DNA of 7,709 bases from Paracoccaceae bacterium (GCA_024644285.1 JAHELH010000112.1:1-7709); one strand, 5' to 3'. Shown: positions 1 through 7,708, numbered from the stretch's first letter. Made by a program: numbers and translations. The notes: a model not told the origin generated them from the sequence alone.

Positions 1-108
1 AAGCCGCACGTGGTGTCCGGCGTCGACGAAGGATTTCAGACAGAGCTGCTCGAGAAAGCTCAGCGCGCCGCCGATCCAGAGCGCGCCGATCCGATACTCC
101 TGAGGCAT
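1..108 (-). CDS. N-terminal fragment of a polysaccharide-biosynthesis / glycosyltransferase-like protein (runs off left edge)
   Basis: Reading the minus strand from the ATG at 106-108 gives 36 uninterrupted codons to the window edge, starting MPQEYRIGALWIGGALSF and continuing with LEQLCLKSFVDAGHHVRL. This is a hydrophobic beta strand (IGALWIGG) followed by an amphipathic helix and a second strand (GHHV), as at the start of a nucleotide-sugar-using fold. From memory, proteins beginning 'IGALWIGG.LSFLEQLCLKSF.DAGH' occur in Rhodobacterales beside glycosyltransferases and are annotated as capsule or glycosyltransferase-like proteins; that is recall, not a search. A purine-rich ribosome site lies 8-9 nt upstream of the ATG (117-123 on the plus strand). 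The gene is divergent from the glycosyltransferase at 242, which fits a shared glycan locus. The catalytic part lies outside the window, so the function is tentative. That it is a real gene is fairly sure. Confidence 0.7.
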   Translation of the reverse strand, partial: MPQEYRIGALWIGGALSFLEQLCLKSFVDAGHHVRL

Positions 109-116
109 GGGCTGCT

Positions 117-123
117 CTCCCTT
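117..123 (-). promoter_or_regulatory. Ribosome binding site of the left-edge minus-strand gene
   Basis: The minus strand reads AAGGGAG here, 8 nt before the ATG at 106-108. It supports that ATG as a true start and argues against the plus-strand reading frame that crosses this segment. Confidence 0.55.
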
Positions 124-150
124 ATCAATCGTGCCCCGGTATGCGATAAC
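122..150 (+). promoter_or_regulatory. Possible sigma-70-type promoter for the plus-strand glycan cluster
   Basis: TTATCA (122-127) and GATAAC (145-150) are separated by 17 bp; each hexamer matches the sigma-70 consensus at 4 of 6 positions. They lie in the only non-coding stretch between the two divergent genes, about 90 bp before the GTG start at 242. The -35-like box overlaps the ribosome site of the opposite gene. Matches of this quality are common by chance, so this is only a candidate. Confidence 0.25.
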
Positions 151-241
151 CCTCGGTATCGAGCAATGAATCGCAAATGCGAAAACGAAACGCAATGAAA
201 GACGGAAAAGCCGCGCGCCTCCGCTGGCAGGCAGGCTTACG

Positions 242-1273
242 GTGAGGGTGCTTCTGGTCTCTGCCCTGCGCGACGAGGGTCCCCACCTGCTGGAATGGAT
301 CGCGCATCACCGGGCCTTGGGTGTCGGTGATTTCCTCTTGTTCTCGAACGATTGTTCCGATGGCACCGACGCGATGCTGGATGCGCTGGCACCGGTGGAT
401 GTCACGCACATGCGAAACCGACCCGCGCCCGGCAAGTCGCTGCAATGGACCGCGCTGAAGGCTGCCTGGGACCACCCGTTGCGCAAGCAGGCCAGCCACA
501 TCCTGCACATCGACTGCGATGAATTCGTCAACCTGCGCCCGCCGCTCAAGACCTTGAATGACCTGATTTCGGCGGCCGGCGACCCCGATGCGATCGTGCT
601 GCCCTGGCGGCTTTTCGGTCACAGCCGCCGTTTCCGCCTGACGCCCGGCTTGACCACAGAGCAGTTTATCCGCGCCGCTCCGCCCGGCTGCGACTATCCG
701 GTGACCGGCAGGCAATTCAAAACGCTGTTTCGCGCCGACGGCCCGTTCCGGCAGATCGGCGTGCATCGTCCGCGGCTAAAGGGCAGTGCCGCGGGAGCGA
801 CCTGGGTGGACGGCTCGGGCCGCCCGATGCCGGACGGCTTCGCCACCACGGAACACCGGATCAACCTGTTCGGCATGCCCGAGGCCAGCGAACTGGTGCA
901 ACTCAACCACTATTCCGTGCGCTCTGCCGAAAGCTTCATGGTCAAGCGCGCGCGGGGGCTGCCGAACCGCAGGACCAAGGCCATCGACCTGACCTATTGG
1001 GTCGAGCGCAACTTCAACACCGAGGAAGAGACCAGCATTGCGCATCTGTTGCCGGCCACGCGGGCGGAATTGGACCGACTGCGGGCCTTGCCGGAACTGG
1101 CGCGGCTGGAAAAGGACGCGCTGGCCTGGCATCGCGGGAAATTCGCCGAGTTGATGCGCGATCCTGCCGAAATCCAGCTCTATGGCCGGCTGCTGCTGGC
1201 GGCGGGCAGCATGCCGTTGCCAGACGATGCCGTCCGCGAACTGGTTTCGCATTATCAGGCCAGCCATGCCTAG
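242..1273 (+). CDS. Family-2-like glycosyltransferase (GT-A fold, Glyco_tranf_2_4 type)
   Basis: The 343-aa protein is a cytosolic, probably inverting, GT-A glycosyltransferase expected to move a sugar from a nucleotide donor onto a glycan; donor and acceptor are unknown. It opens directly with the nucleotide-binding strand and loop (RVLLVSALRDEGPHLLEW, about residues 2-19). There follow SNDCSDGTDAML (35-46), the metal-binding DxD motif D91-C92-D93 in HIDCDEFVNL, PWRLFG (121-126), FKTLFR (159-164), GVHRP (173-177), WVDGSGRP (188-195) and LNHYSVR...ESFMVKR (221-236). All of these blocks recur in the C-terminal half of the next gene. The C-terminus is helical. No signal peptide or membrane segment is seen. 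The start is uncertain: GTG 242 is preceded only by weak AGG-type sequence, an in-frame TGA lies at 167-169 with no ATG between, and GTG 248 is an alternative. The 3' end overlaps the next gene by 8 bases, so translation is probably coupled. Confidence 0.88.
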   Translation: MRVLLVSALRDEGPHLLEWIAHHRALGVGDFLLFSNDCSDGTDAMLDALAPVDVTHMRNRPAPGKSLQWTALKAAWDHPLRKQASHILHIDCDEFVNLRPPLKTLNDLISAAGDPDAIVLPWRLFGHSRRFRLTPGLTTEQFIRAAPPGCDYPVTGRQFKTLFRADGPFRQIGVHRPRLKGSAAGATWVDGSGRPMPDGFATTEHRINLFGMPEASELVQLNHYSVRSAESFMVKRARGLPNRRTKAIDLTYWVERNFNTEEETSIAHLLPATRAELDRLRALPELARLEKDALAWHRGKFAELMRDPAEIQLYGRLLLAAGSMPLPDDAVRELVSHYQASHA

Positions 1274-3530
1274 GCCGGCTCTCTTGCGCCGATCGCTTGC
1301 GTCCTCCCAACTCGGTCCGGCGCTCTGCCTGGACGCATTGCGCTGGCCGACGCCCCTCGGCGCCGGGCTCAGGCTCTATTTCGGCCGCGGGACCAGGGTC
1401 GAAGATGTCGGCGCGGCGCCCGACGGCCCGGTGCAGGTCTCGCAGATCGTGCCGGTGGCAGGATCGCTGATCGTCAGCGGCTCCGCACCCACGGCGGAGG
1501 GGCCGGTCACGCTGCAAATTGCGGATACGGTCCATACGATAACCCCGTCTGCGCCGGAAACCGGGCTTTTCGACGACCGGAACGTCATCGTGGCGCAGCG
1601 CCATGCAGAGGCGGCGGACGAGATCGCGCAATGGCTGGCCTTTCACGTCAAGGATCACGGCGCGGATGCCGCGCTGCTGGTGAACCGGGCGGAACCAGGA
1701 CCCGACAGTGACGCCTTCGCCGAGGTGCTGGCCGGCGCGGCAGGCGCAATCGACGGATTGCGGTGCATCCTGCTGGTTGACGCGCCGGTGCCGCTGGGGC
1801 TCCAGGACCAGCCGGCGCTGGGCGATCCCGCCACGGCGCCGCGCGCCACCGGCGCGAAGGCTGCCTCGGATCCCTGGCGCGCGCCCCTGGCGCAGCCAAT
1901 GCTCTACGACCTGCTGAAGTGGCGGTTTCTCAGCCGTGCCGGTGCCGTCGTGGCGCTCGATCCCTGCGATCTGTTGGACGCCCCGGCGGACGGGATCGGC
2001 CTGTTCGAGACTTGCCGCCAATCCCAGACCGGCCTCGTCCCGGTTCTTGGCGAAACCGTCTTTGCTTGGCGCATACGCAAGGGCCGCAGGCCAGCGCACG
2101 GCGATCACATCTGCCGGACCGATCCGCCCACCCCGGCCCCGCCGCGCTGGTGCGTCGCGCCCAAGCGGACCGGTCCGGACGCGCTCTGGCTGCCGCACAA
2201 GATCGCGGGGCTGACCGCGACCGCCGACGACTCCGTCGAATACAAACGTGCAGCGTCGGTGTTGTTTCCACGTTCCAAACCTGCGGACCTCGTCGACAAG
2301 CAGCGGCTGGCCGAGGCGCCCGGCCTGTTGCAGCGCGCGACGGCACGGCTGGGTCATGACCCGGTCCGGCCGCCCGAGCGGCCCGAAGCGCGCGCCATGG
2401 CGCCGGTCGCGCCGCCTACCGGGCGCACGGTGATCGTGACCTGCATGAAGAACGAGGGTCCCTTCATCCTCGAATGGCTGGCCTATCACCGGATGATCGG
2501 CGTCGACGATTTCCTCATCTACACCAACGATTGCGACGACGGCACCGACGCGATGCTGGACCTTCTGCAGGCGCGCGGCATGGTGCAGCGCCGCGACAAC
2601 CCGTTCCGCGAGGCCGGCGTCAAGCCGCAGGCCGCGGCGCTGGAGGCCGCGCAGTCCGAGCCGGTGGTGCAGAACGCCGGCTGGATCGTCTCGATGGATG
2701 TCGACGAATTCCTAAACATCCATGCCGGCGACGGCAAGCTGGCCGATCTCTACGCGGCGGTTCCGAAGGCGGACGCGATCTCGATCACCTGGCGTTTGTT
2801 CGGCAATGCCGACATCGACCATTACGAAGACCGCCCCGTTATCGAGCAGTTCACCCGCTGCGCGCCGCAACTGATCCGCCGCCCGCACCAGGCCTGGGGT
2901 TTTAAGACGCTGTTTCGGAACAACGGGCTGTTCACATCGATGGGCGTGCACCGTCCCAAGGGGTTCCAGGGCAAGGCCGCGATGTGGGTCAACGGCTCGG
3001 GCCGGCCGTTGCCAAAGTCGATCCTGCGCGCCGGCTGGCGCAGCACCGTCGAGACCTACGGGTACGATCTGGTCACGCTCAACCATTATTCGGTGCGCAA
3101 AACCGAGAGTTTCCTGGTCAAGCGGGACAGGGGTCGCGTCAACCACGTGACCCGCGATCAGGGGCCTGGCTACTGGCTGCGGATGAACAACAACGACGAG
3201 GCCGACTATTCGATCCTGCGGCAGCTGCCGGGACTGCGCCAGGAGCTTGAGCGATTGATGGCCGATCCCGAACTCGCGGCTGCTCATGCGGCCTCGGTGG
3301 CGGCGCATCGGGCGCGGATCGCGGAGCTGCGGGCTGACCCGGATTATGCGGCGCTTTACGACGACTTGACCAGCGACCGGATGAAACGCCTGTCCCGGCT
3401 GCACCGGCATCTCGGGATGAACGTCTTTCTGAGCGGCCCCTCGGTGATCCCTGACCGGGTGCTCGACCCCGATCTGCCGGCGGGCTTCTTCTTCAACGTC
3501 GAACCGCCGGGCGGACGGGCGGCCGAGTAG
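1266..3530 (+). CDS. Two-domain protein: degenerate GT-A-like N-half fused to a family-2-like glycosyltransferase
   Basis: The chosen ATG 1266 sits inside the last codons of the previous gene and gives 754 aa; starting further upstream would only add codons that read out of frame through that gene. Residues 1-105 are a strand-rich leader. Residues about 106-315 look like a worn copy of the glycosyltransferase domain: NVIVAQRHAEAADEIAQWLAFH (from 106) parallels the catalytic opening, and LDPCDLL (D232-P-C-D235) stands where the DxD should be. Residues about 366-385 form a Pro/Arg-rich linker. The intact GT-A domain starts at R387: TCMKNEGPFILEWLAYHR, TNDCDDGTDAML (420-431), DxD D478-V-D480 followed by EF, FKTLFR, GVHRP, WVNGSGRP and LNHYSVR.TESFLVKR. 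A helical C-terminus resembling that of the preceding gene closes the protein. The catalytic half should transfer a sugar; the N-half may bind substrate or serve as a scaffold (inference). I recall similar two-part proteins in Rhodobacterales, so the fusion is probably not unique to this strain. Confidence 0.85.
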   Translation: MPRPALLRRSLASSQLGPALCLDALRWPTPLGAGLRLYFGRGTRVEDVGAAPDGPVQVSQIVPVAGSLIVSGSAPTAEGPVTLQIADTVHTITPSAPETGLFDDRNVIVAQRHAEAADEIAQWLAFHVKDHGADAALLVNRAEPGPDSDAFAEVLAGAAGAIDGLRCILLVDAPVPLGLQDQPALGDPATAPRATGAKAASDPWRAPLAQPMLYDLLKWRFLSRAGAVVALDPCDLLDAPADGIGLFETCRQSQTGLVPVLGETVFAWRIRKGRRPAHGDHICRTDPPTPAPPRWCVAPKRTGPDALWLPHKIAGLTATADDSVEYKRAASVLFPRSKPADLVDKQRLAEAPGLLQRATARLGHDPVRPPERPEARAMAPVAPPTGRTVIVTCMKNEGPFILEWLAYHRMIGVDDFLIYTNDCDDGTDAMLDLLQARGMVQRRDNPFREAGVKPQAAALEAAQSEPVVQNAGWIVSMDVDEFLNIHAGDGKLADLYAAVPKADAISITWRLFGNADIDHYEDRPVIEQFTRCAPQLIRRPHQAWGFKTLFRNNGLFTSMGVHRPKGFQGKAAMWVNGSGRPLPKSILRAGWRSTVETYGYDLVTLNHYSVRKTESFLVKRDRGRVNHVTRDQGPGYWLRMNNNDEADYSILRQLPGLRQELERLMADPELAAAHAASVAAHRARIAELRADPDYAALYDDLTSDRMKRLSRLHRHLGMNVFLSGPSVIPDRVLDPDLPAGFFFNVEPPGGRAAE

Positions 3531-3576
3531 GGCGGCCCCGGGTGCGGTTGCGTCTTTTCGCGCGGGTCGCTAATTG

Positions 3577-3588
3577 TTCGGTACCGAA
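3577..3588. repeat. 12-bp perfect palindrome in the gap before the pseudo-sulfotransferase gene
   Basis: TTCGGTACCGAA is self-complementary and is the only notable structure in the 129-bp gap 3531-3659. It lies about 70 bp before the ATG at 3660, a position suitable for an operator. It is not followed by a T-run, so it does not look like a terminator. A chance occurrence is quite possible. Confidence 0.3.
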
Positions 3589-3659
3589 AATCTGCTTCAA
3601 TCCCGGCAGGGGATGCCTGTGGCCGGTTTCCCGAGAGTTGCGAGAAGTCTGACGAAGGA

Positions 3660-4556
3660 ATGAAATTCGGTAGCCCGGCCATCACCTTCGTCTACCACCT
3701 CGGCATGCATTGCACCGATGAGAACATGTTTGCCAAGTCGCTGCTGAAGAACGGCGACGATCTGCAGGCCTATAACGTCATCGTACCGCGCCCGCGCCGC
3801 TACCGGTCCAGGATCGCCGAGGTCACCGCACAATACCGCGGCGATCCGATGCCCGAGGACGAACAACGCGCGCTCTTCGACGCCATCCTGATGGGCTATC
3901 CCTGCGAGCGGGTCATCCTGAGTCACGAGAACTTCCTGTGCATGCCGCAGAAGGTGTTCGAATACGGCAAGCTCTATTCCAAGACGCATTTCCGCAGCAC
4001 CTGGCTGCGGTATCTCTTTCCGGAGAACCCGTGCGAGTTCTTCCTGGCGATCCGCAATCCCGCCAGTTTCGTCCCGGCCATGCTCCAATTGCCGAACATG
4101 CCGAATTACAGCGATTTCACAGCCGGCTGCGATCCGCGAGAGATGCGCTGGTCCGAGGTGATCGCCAGCCTGCAGGACAACAATCCGGGCTGTCCGATCA
4201 CCGTCTGGTGTAACGAGGACACCCCGCTGATCTGGCCGACGCTCTTGCACGAGATCACGGATGTCGGGCCGGAAATGAAATTCGCCGGTGAGCTCGATAT
4301 CTTGCACACGATCATGCGCGAGGACGGATTCAAGCGGCTGGAGAATTACCTGGAAACCCACAAGCCCCAGAACGAGATCCAGCGCCGCCGCATATTCGCG
4401 GCGTTCCTCGACAAGTTCGCGGTCGAGGACGCGCTGGAAGAGGATGTCGATCTTCCGGGATGGACTCCGGATCTGATCGATGAGGTGACAGCCCGCTACG
4501 AGGACGACGTCTATCGGATCGAGCGGATGTCCGGCGTGAACTTCATCGCGACCTGA
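3660..4556 (+). CDS. Sulfotransferase-like protein lacking the usual cofactor-loop residues; function unknown
   Basis: The 298-aa soluble protein resembles, by pattern, bacterial sulfotransferase-type proteins. After a short strand (ITFVYHLG, 8-15) it has HLGMHCTDEN (13-22), then a helix, N31...L35 and VIVPRPRRYR (40-49). This matches the common layout 'HIGMHKTGTT...LL.N...L...G..YP', but the K-T-G-T/S-T residues that bind PAPS 5'-phosphosulfate are replaced by C-T-D-E-N. FFLAIRNPASFVPAM (127-141) matches the second, 3'-phosphate-site block (RNP...). The C-terminal half has TVWCNEDTPLIWP (181-193) and QRRRIFAAFLDKFAV (241-255), blocks I recall from a conserved uncharacterised Rhodobacteraceae family. 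Catalysis by the standard mechanism is therefore doubtful. AAGGA (3655-3659) directly abuts the ATG, which is too close for an ideal ribosome site; GAGAAG at 3642-3647 is better spaced. It follows the glycosyltransferase genes in the same direction and may join the same glycan pathway. Confidence 0.75.
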   Translation: MKFGSPAITFVYHLGMHCTDENMFAKSLLKNGDDLQAYNVIVPRPRRYRSRIAEVTAQYRGDPMPEDEQRALFDAILMGYPCERVILSHENFLCMPQKVFEYGKLYSKTHFRSTWLRYLFPENPCEFFLAIRNPASFVPAMLQLPNMPNYSDFTAGCDPREMRWSEVIASLQDNNPGCPITVWCNEDTPLIWPTLLHEITDVGPEMKFAGELDILHTIMREDGFKRLENYLETHKPQNEIQRRRIFAAFLDKFAVEDALEEDVDLPGWTPDLIDEVTARYEDDVYRIERMSGVNFIAT

Positions 4557-4560
4557 GCAC

Positions 4561-4574
4561 CAGCGGTCACGCTG
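4561..4574. other. Small hairpin in the convergent gene junction
   Basis: CAGCG (4561-4565) and CGCTG (4570-4574) pair around a four-base loop, spanning the 10-bp gap between two convergent genes and including the minus-strand stop codon. No T-run follows on either strand, so it is at best a weak bidirectional terminator. Confidence 0.2.
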
Positions 4575-5178
4575 TGATCTGAACCGAAGCGGCCTGGCGG
4601 CCATGCGGAAGCCGGCGGATTCTCGGTGCCGCCTTGATCCGCGTTGCGGGCGCGAAGACCGGGATGGTCCGAGCGGGGACACGGCCAGACCGCGCGACGG
4701 GGCGCGGCGCTGCGGCCGAATCGGCGGCCGGTATCTGTCGGCCACGCCGCGCCATGACGCGCCCGATCGCGGTTTCGAAAGCGTGCCGGTTGAGGATGTC
4801 GCCGACGGTCAGCGGGGCATCCTCGTCCGAAATCATGTCAAGTCGAGCGTTGCCGTGGGTCGTGCTGAGGATCATGGACGTAGCCTGCCCCTCGAACGCG
4901 AAAAGCTGCATATAACGCCGCAGATCGATGTCAGTCGCGAACGCGGCCGCGTTCAGGACGCAGGTCAACCAGTTGCCCGGCTCGTCGATCAGCACCGCCA
5001 TGGCGTCGAACGGCTCGACATGGGCGCGTGCTTCGATTGACAGCGCGGCAAGGTAACCGGACATGATCTCGACTGCCCGTTCGTCGAACCCGATGAGAAG
5101 AACCTGCGGAACACGTCCGTTGATTTCCGTCGTGGCTGCCTGCCGCCAGGGATGCTCGCTTTGCGAAACCGCCTGCAT
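4567..5178 (-). CDS. Degenerate receiver-like (CheY-fold-like) protein with basic disordered tail
   Basis: The protein has 203 aa and begins at the ATG at 5176-5178, 8 nt after AGGA (within 5187-5192), a good ribosome site. Residues about 23-144 alternate strands and helices as in a response-regulator receiver: PQVLLIGFDERAVEIM (24-39), WLTCVLNAAAF (70-80), SMILSTT (101-107), APLTVGDILN (121-130) and a last helix ending RVMARR. Where a true receiver has the phospho-accepting Asp at the end of strand 3 there is N/A sequence, and there is no Lys-Pro at strand 5, so phosphorylation is unlikely. Residues about 145-203 are rich in Ala, Pro and Arg (12 Arg between 144 and 194) and probably disordered; they might bind nucleic acid or a membrane. 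No output domain is seen. The receiver assignment rests on pattern and predicted order of strands, not on strong motif identity. The gene converges on the sulfotransferase-like gene and lies downstream of gcdH in the same direction. Confidence 0.65.
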   Translation of the reverse strand: MQAVSQSEHPWRQAATTEINGRVPQVLLIGFDERAVEIMSGYLAALSIEARAHVEPFDAMAVLIDEPGNWLTCVLNAAAFATDIDLRRYMQLFAFEGQATSMILSTTHGNARLDMISDEDAPLTVGDILNRHAFETAIGRVMARRGRQIPAADSAAAPRPVARSGRVPARTIPVFAPATRIKAAPRIRRLPHGRQAASVQITA

Positions 5179-5453
5179 TGGGGATGTCCTCTAGAAACTC
5201 TGCTCGTGATGCCGGTATGGCCCGCGATTTGGGCGGCAAGCAGAGCGGATCGGGACAAATCGAAGGAAAATCGGTTATCGGAGGCGTTAATGTTTCCCGT
5301 GCGTTAACGTCGATTGCTGGAGTCCGGCCGGACCGCGCACCGCACCTAAAGTATTGAAATGAAGATACTATATTGCGATCCAAAGACGGCAATCACCGTG
5401 CTCACCCGCTTAAGGAGAGCGGCAGAATTGTGCCGGATTGGTCAGTCAGCGGG
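5179..5453. promoter_or_regulatory. 275-bp non-coding region upstream of the receiver-like gene and downstream of gcdH
   Basis: No convincing gene reads through here. The stretch is more AT-rich than its surroundings in two patches (about 5265-5312 and 5345-5376), as expected for promoter DNA. It carries the heptamer direct repeat at 5284-5307, the palindrome GTCCGGCCGGAC (5322-5333), a short inverted repeat AGTAT/ATACT (5350-5354 with 5365-5369) and inverted repeats next to the gcdH stop. It most likely holds the promoter of the receiver-like gene (minus strand) and the transcript end of gcdH. No clear -35/-10 pair could be assigned. Confidence 0.45.
5284..5307. repeat. Direct repeat GCGTTAA, two copies 17 bp apart
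   Basis: GCGTTAA occurs at 5284-5290 and 5301-5307; the second copy forms part of the palindrome CGTTAACG (5302-5309). It lies about 110-130 bp upstream of the receiver-like gene start. The 17-bp period puts the two copies on nearly the same face or slightly offset on the helix, compatible with a regulator binding site. The regulator is unknown. Confidence 0.35.

Positions 5454-5454
<1 letters not shown>
5382..5454 (-). terminator. Possible gcdH 3'-end hairpins
   Basis: On the minus strand just after the gcdH stop, AGCGGGT/ACCCGCT (5448-5454 with 5404-5410) can form a 7-bp stem with a long loop. The same 5406-5410 segment can instead pair with 5418-5422, and a smaller ACGG...CCGT stem (5396-5399 with 5386-5389) is followed by CTTT. 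None is a classic strong stem with a long T-run, so this is a weak terminator candidate. Confidence 0.2.
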
Positions 5455-6674
<1,220 letters not shown>

Positions 6675-6702
6675 CGCGGCCGTCTCCTGGTGGAACGGAC
6701 CT

Positions 6703-6731
6703 GTCATAAGCGTATTGGTCGATCCGGTCCA
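6703..6731 (-). promoter_or_regulatory. Candidate promoter for gcdH
   Basis: On the minus strand TGGACC (6726-6731) and TATGAC (6703-6708) are 17 bp apart, each matching sigma-70 boxes at 4 of 6 positions. This would place the transcript start about 30 nt before the gcdH ATG. It lies in the 122-bp divergent gap 6675-6796. Confidence 0.35.
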
Positions 6732-6785
6732 GCACCGCCATGCCTTGACCCCCGGGCCACCGCGTGCAGCATGGCGCGGCACCCA

Positions 6786-6792
6786 GGGAGGA
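6786..6792 (+). promoter_or_regulatory. Ribosome binding site that decides the GTG start of the MoxR-type ATPase
   Basis: GGGAGGA ends 4 nt before GTG 6797 (core GGAGG, 5-nt spacing). The upstream in-frame ATG at 6764 has no such site, so GTG 6797 is preferred. Confidence 0.65.
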
Positions 6793-6796
6793 CCGC

Positions 6797-7708
6797 GTGG
6801 ACCGAAACATCGCCTCGATCGACGACGTGCAGGATCTGCTCGCCGCGCAGAATTACGTCTGCGAGCGGGCGCTGGCGACCGTGGTGTTCCTCAGCCTGCG
6901 CCTCGGCAAGCCGCTGTTTCTCGAGGGCGAGGCCGGCGTCGGCAAGACCGAGATCGCCAAGGCGCTGGCCGCCGCGCTGGGCCGTCGGCTGATCCGGCTG
7001 CAGTGCTACGAGGGGCTCGACGCGGCAAGCGCGGTTTATGAATGGAATTTCGCCGAGCAGATGATCGCGATCCGCACGGCCGAAGCGGCTGGCGGCGCCG
7101 ACCGCGACGTCCTGAAGGCGGAGCTCTTCACCGAGGAGTACCTGATCGCGCGCCCGCTTCTGGAAGCGATGCGCCCCCAGCCCGGCGGCCCGCCGGTGCT
7201 GCTGATCGACGAGTTGGACCGCACCGACGAGCCGTTCGAGGCGTTCCTTCTCGAGGCCTTGTCCGACTTTCAGGTCACCATCCCGGAACTGGGCACCATC
7301 GCGGCGGAAGCGCCGCCGATCGTGATTCTCACCTCGAACCGCACCCGCGAGGTGCACGACGCGCTGAAGCGGCGCTGTCTCTATCACTGGGTCGATTATC
7401 CCAGCTTCGAGCGCGAGATCGAGATCCTGCATGCCCGCGCCCCCGAGGCCGCCGAGGCGCTCAGCCGCGAGATCGTGGCCTTCGTGCAGGCATTGCGCAC
7501 CGAGGACCTGTTCAAGAAGCCGGGCGTGGCCGAGACCATCGACTGGGCGAAATGCCTGCTGGCGCTGGACGTGATCGCGCTCAGCCCCGAGGTCATCGCC
7601 GATACCCTCGGCGCGATCCTGAAATACCAGGACGACATCCAGAAGATCGAGGGATCGGAGGCGAAGCGCATCCTCGACAGCGTCCGCGCCGAATTGACAC
7701 CGGCATGA
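6797..7708 (+). CDS. MoxR-family AAA+ ATPase (CoxD-like)
   Basis: The 303-aa cytosolic ATPase belongs to the MoxR branch of AAA+ proteins, which remodel or help assemble metal enzymes and other complexes, usually with a von Willebrand factor A (VWA) protein partner. Visible motifs are Walker A GEAGVGKT (44-51), Walker B VLLIDELDR (134-142, with D138-E139), sensor 1 TSN (179-181) and the arginine-finger region KRRC (191-194). A C-terminal helical lid follows. ELGTI...LTSNRTREVHDALKRRCLYHW is very like CoxD of carbon monoxide dehydrogenase operons, but no cox structural genes are in the window, so a CO role is not shown; many such MoxR/VWA pairs stand alone. The start is GTG 6797 with a strong ribosome site. 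The TGA at 7706-7708 overlaps an ATG at 7705, suggesting translational coupling to a following gene. It is divergent from gcdH. Confidence 0.92.
   Translation: MDRNIASIDDVQDLLAAQNYVCERALATVVFLSLRLGKPLFLEGEAGVGKTEIAKALAAALGRRLIRLQCYEGLDAASAVYEWNFAEQMIAIRTAEAAGGADRDVLKAELFTEEYLIARPLLEAMRPQPGGPPVLLIDELDRTDEPFEAFLLEALSDFQVTIPELGTIAAEAPPIVILTSNRTREVHDALKRRCLYHWVDYPSFEREIEILHARAPEAAEALSREIVAFVQALRTEDLFKKPGVAETIDWAKCLLALDVIALSPEVIADTLGAILKYQDDIQKIEGSEAKRILDSVRAELTPA

Noticed and set aside
10..198. Plus-strand 62-codon frame at the left edge
   Set aside because: It lies opposite the minus-strand gene fragment and its upstream region, lacks a ribosome site, and its protein looks like nothing known.
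125..766. Minus-strand 213-codon frame over the first glycosyltransferase
   Set aside because: Antisense to a gene with strong motifs; no recognisable domain.
1014..2489. Long minus-strand open frame (491 codons) opposite the glycosyltransferases
   Set aside because: The plus strand carries clear glycosyltransferase motifs over this interval; the antisense protein is Arg/Gly-rich without motifs, typical of open antisense frames in GC-rich DNA.
3597..4745. Minus-strand 382-codon frame
   Set aside because: It crosses the sulfotransferase-like gene and the end of the receiver-like gene; its composition is that of a shadow frame and its start has no support.
5284..5309. CtrA binding site (TTAA-N7-TTAAC)
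   Set aside because: The two TTAA words are separated by 13 bp rather than 7, so the full-site rule is not met.
6675..6782. 36-residue N-terminal extension of gcdH
   Set aside because: The extra residues do not resemble the family, and the ATG at 6672-6674 has a well-placed ribosome site and gives the normal length.
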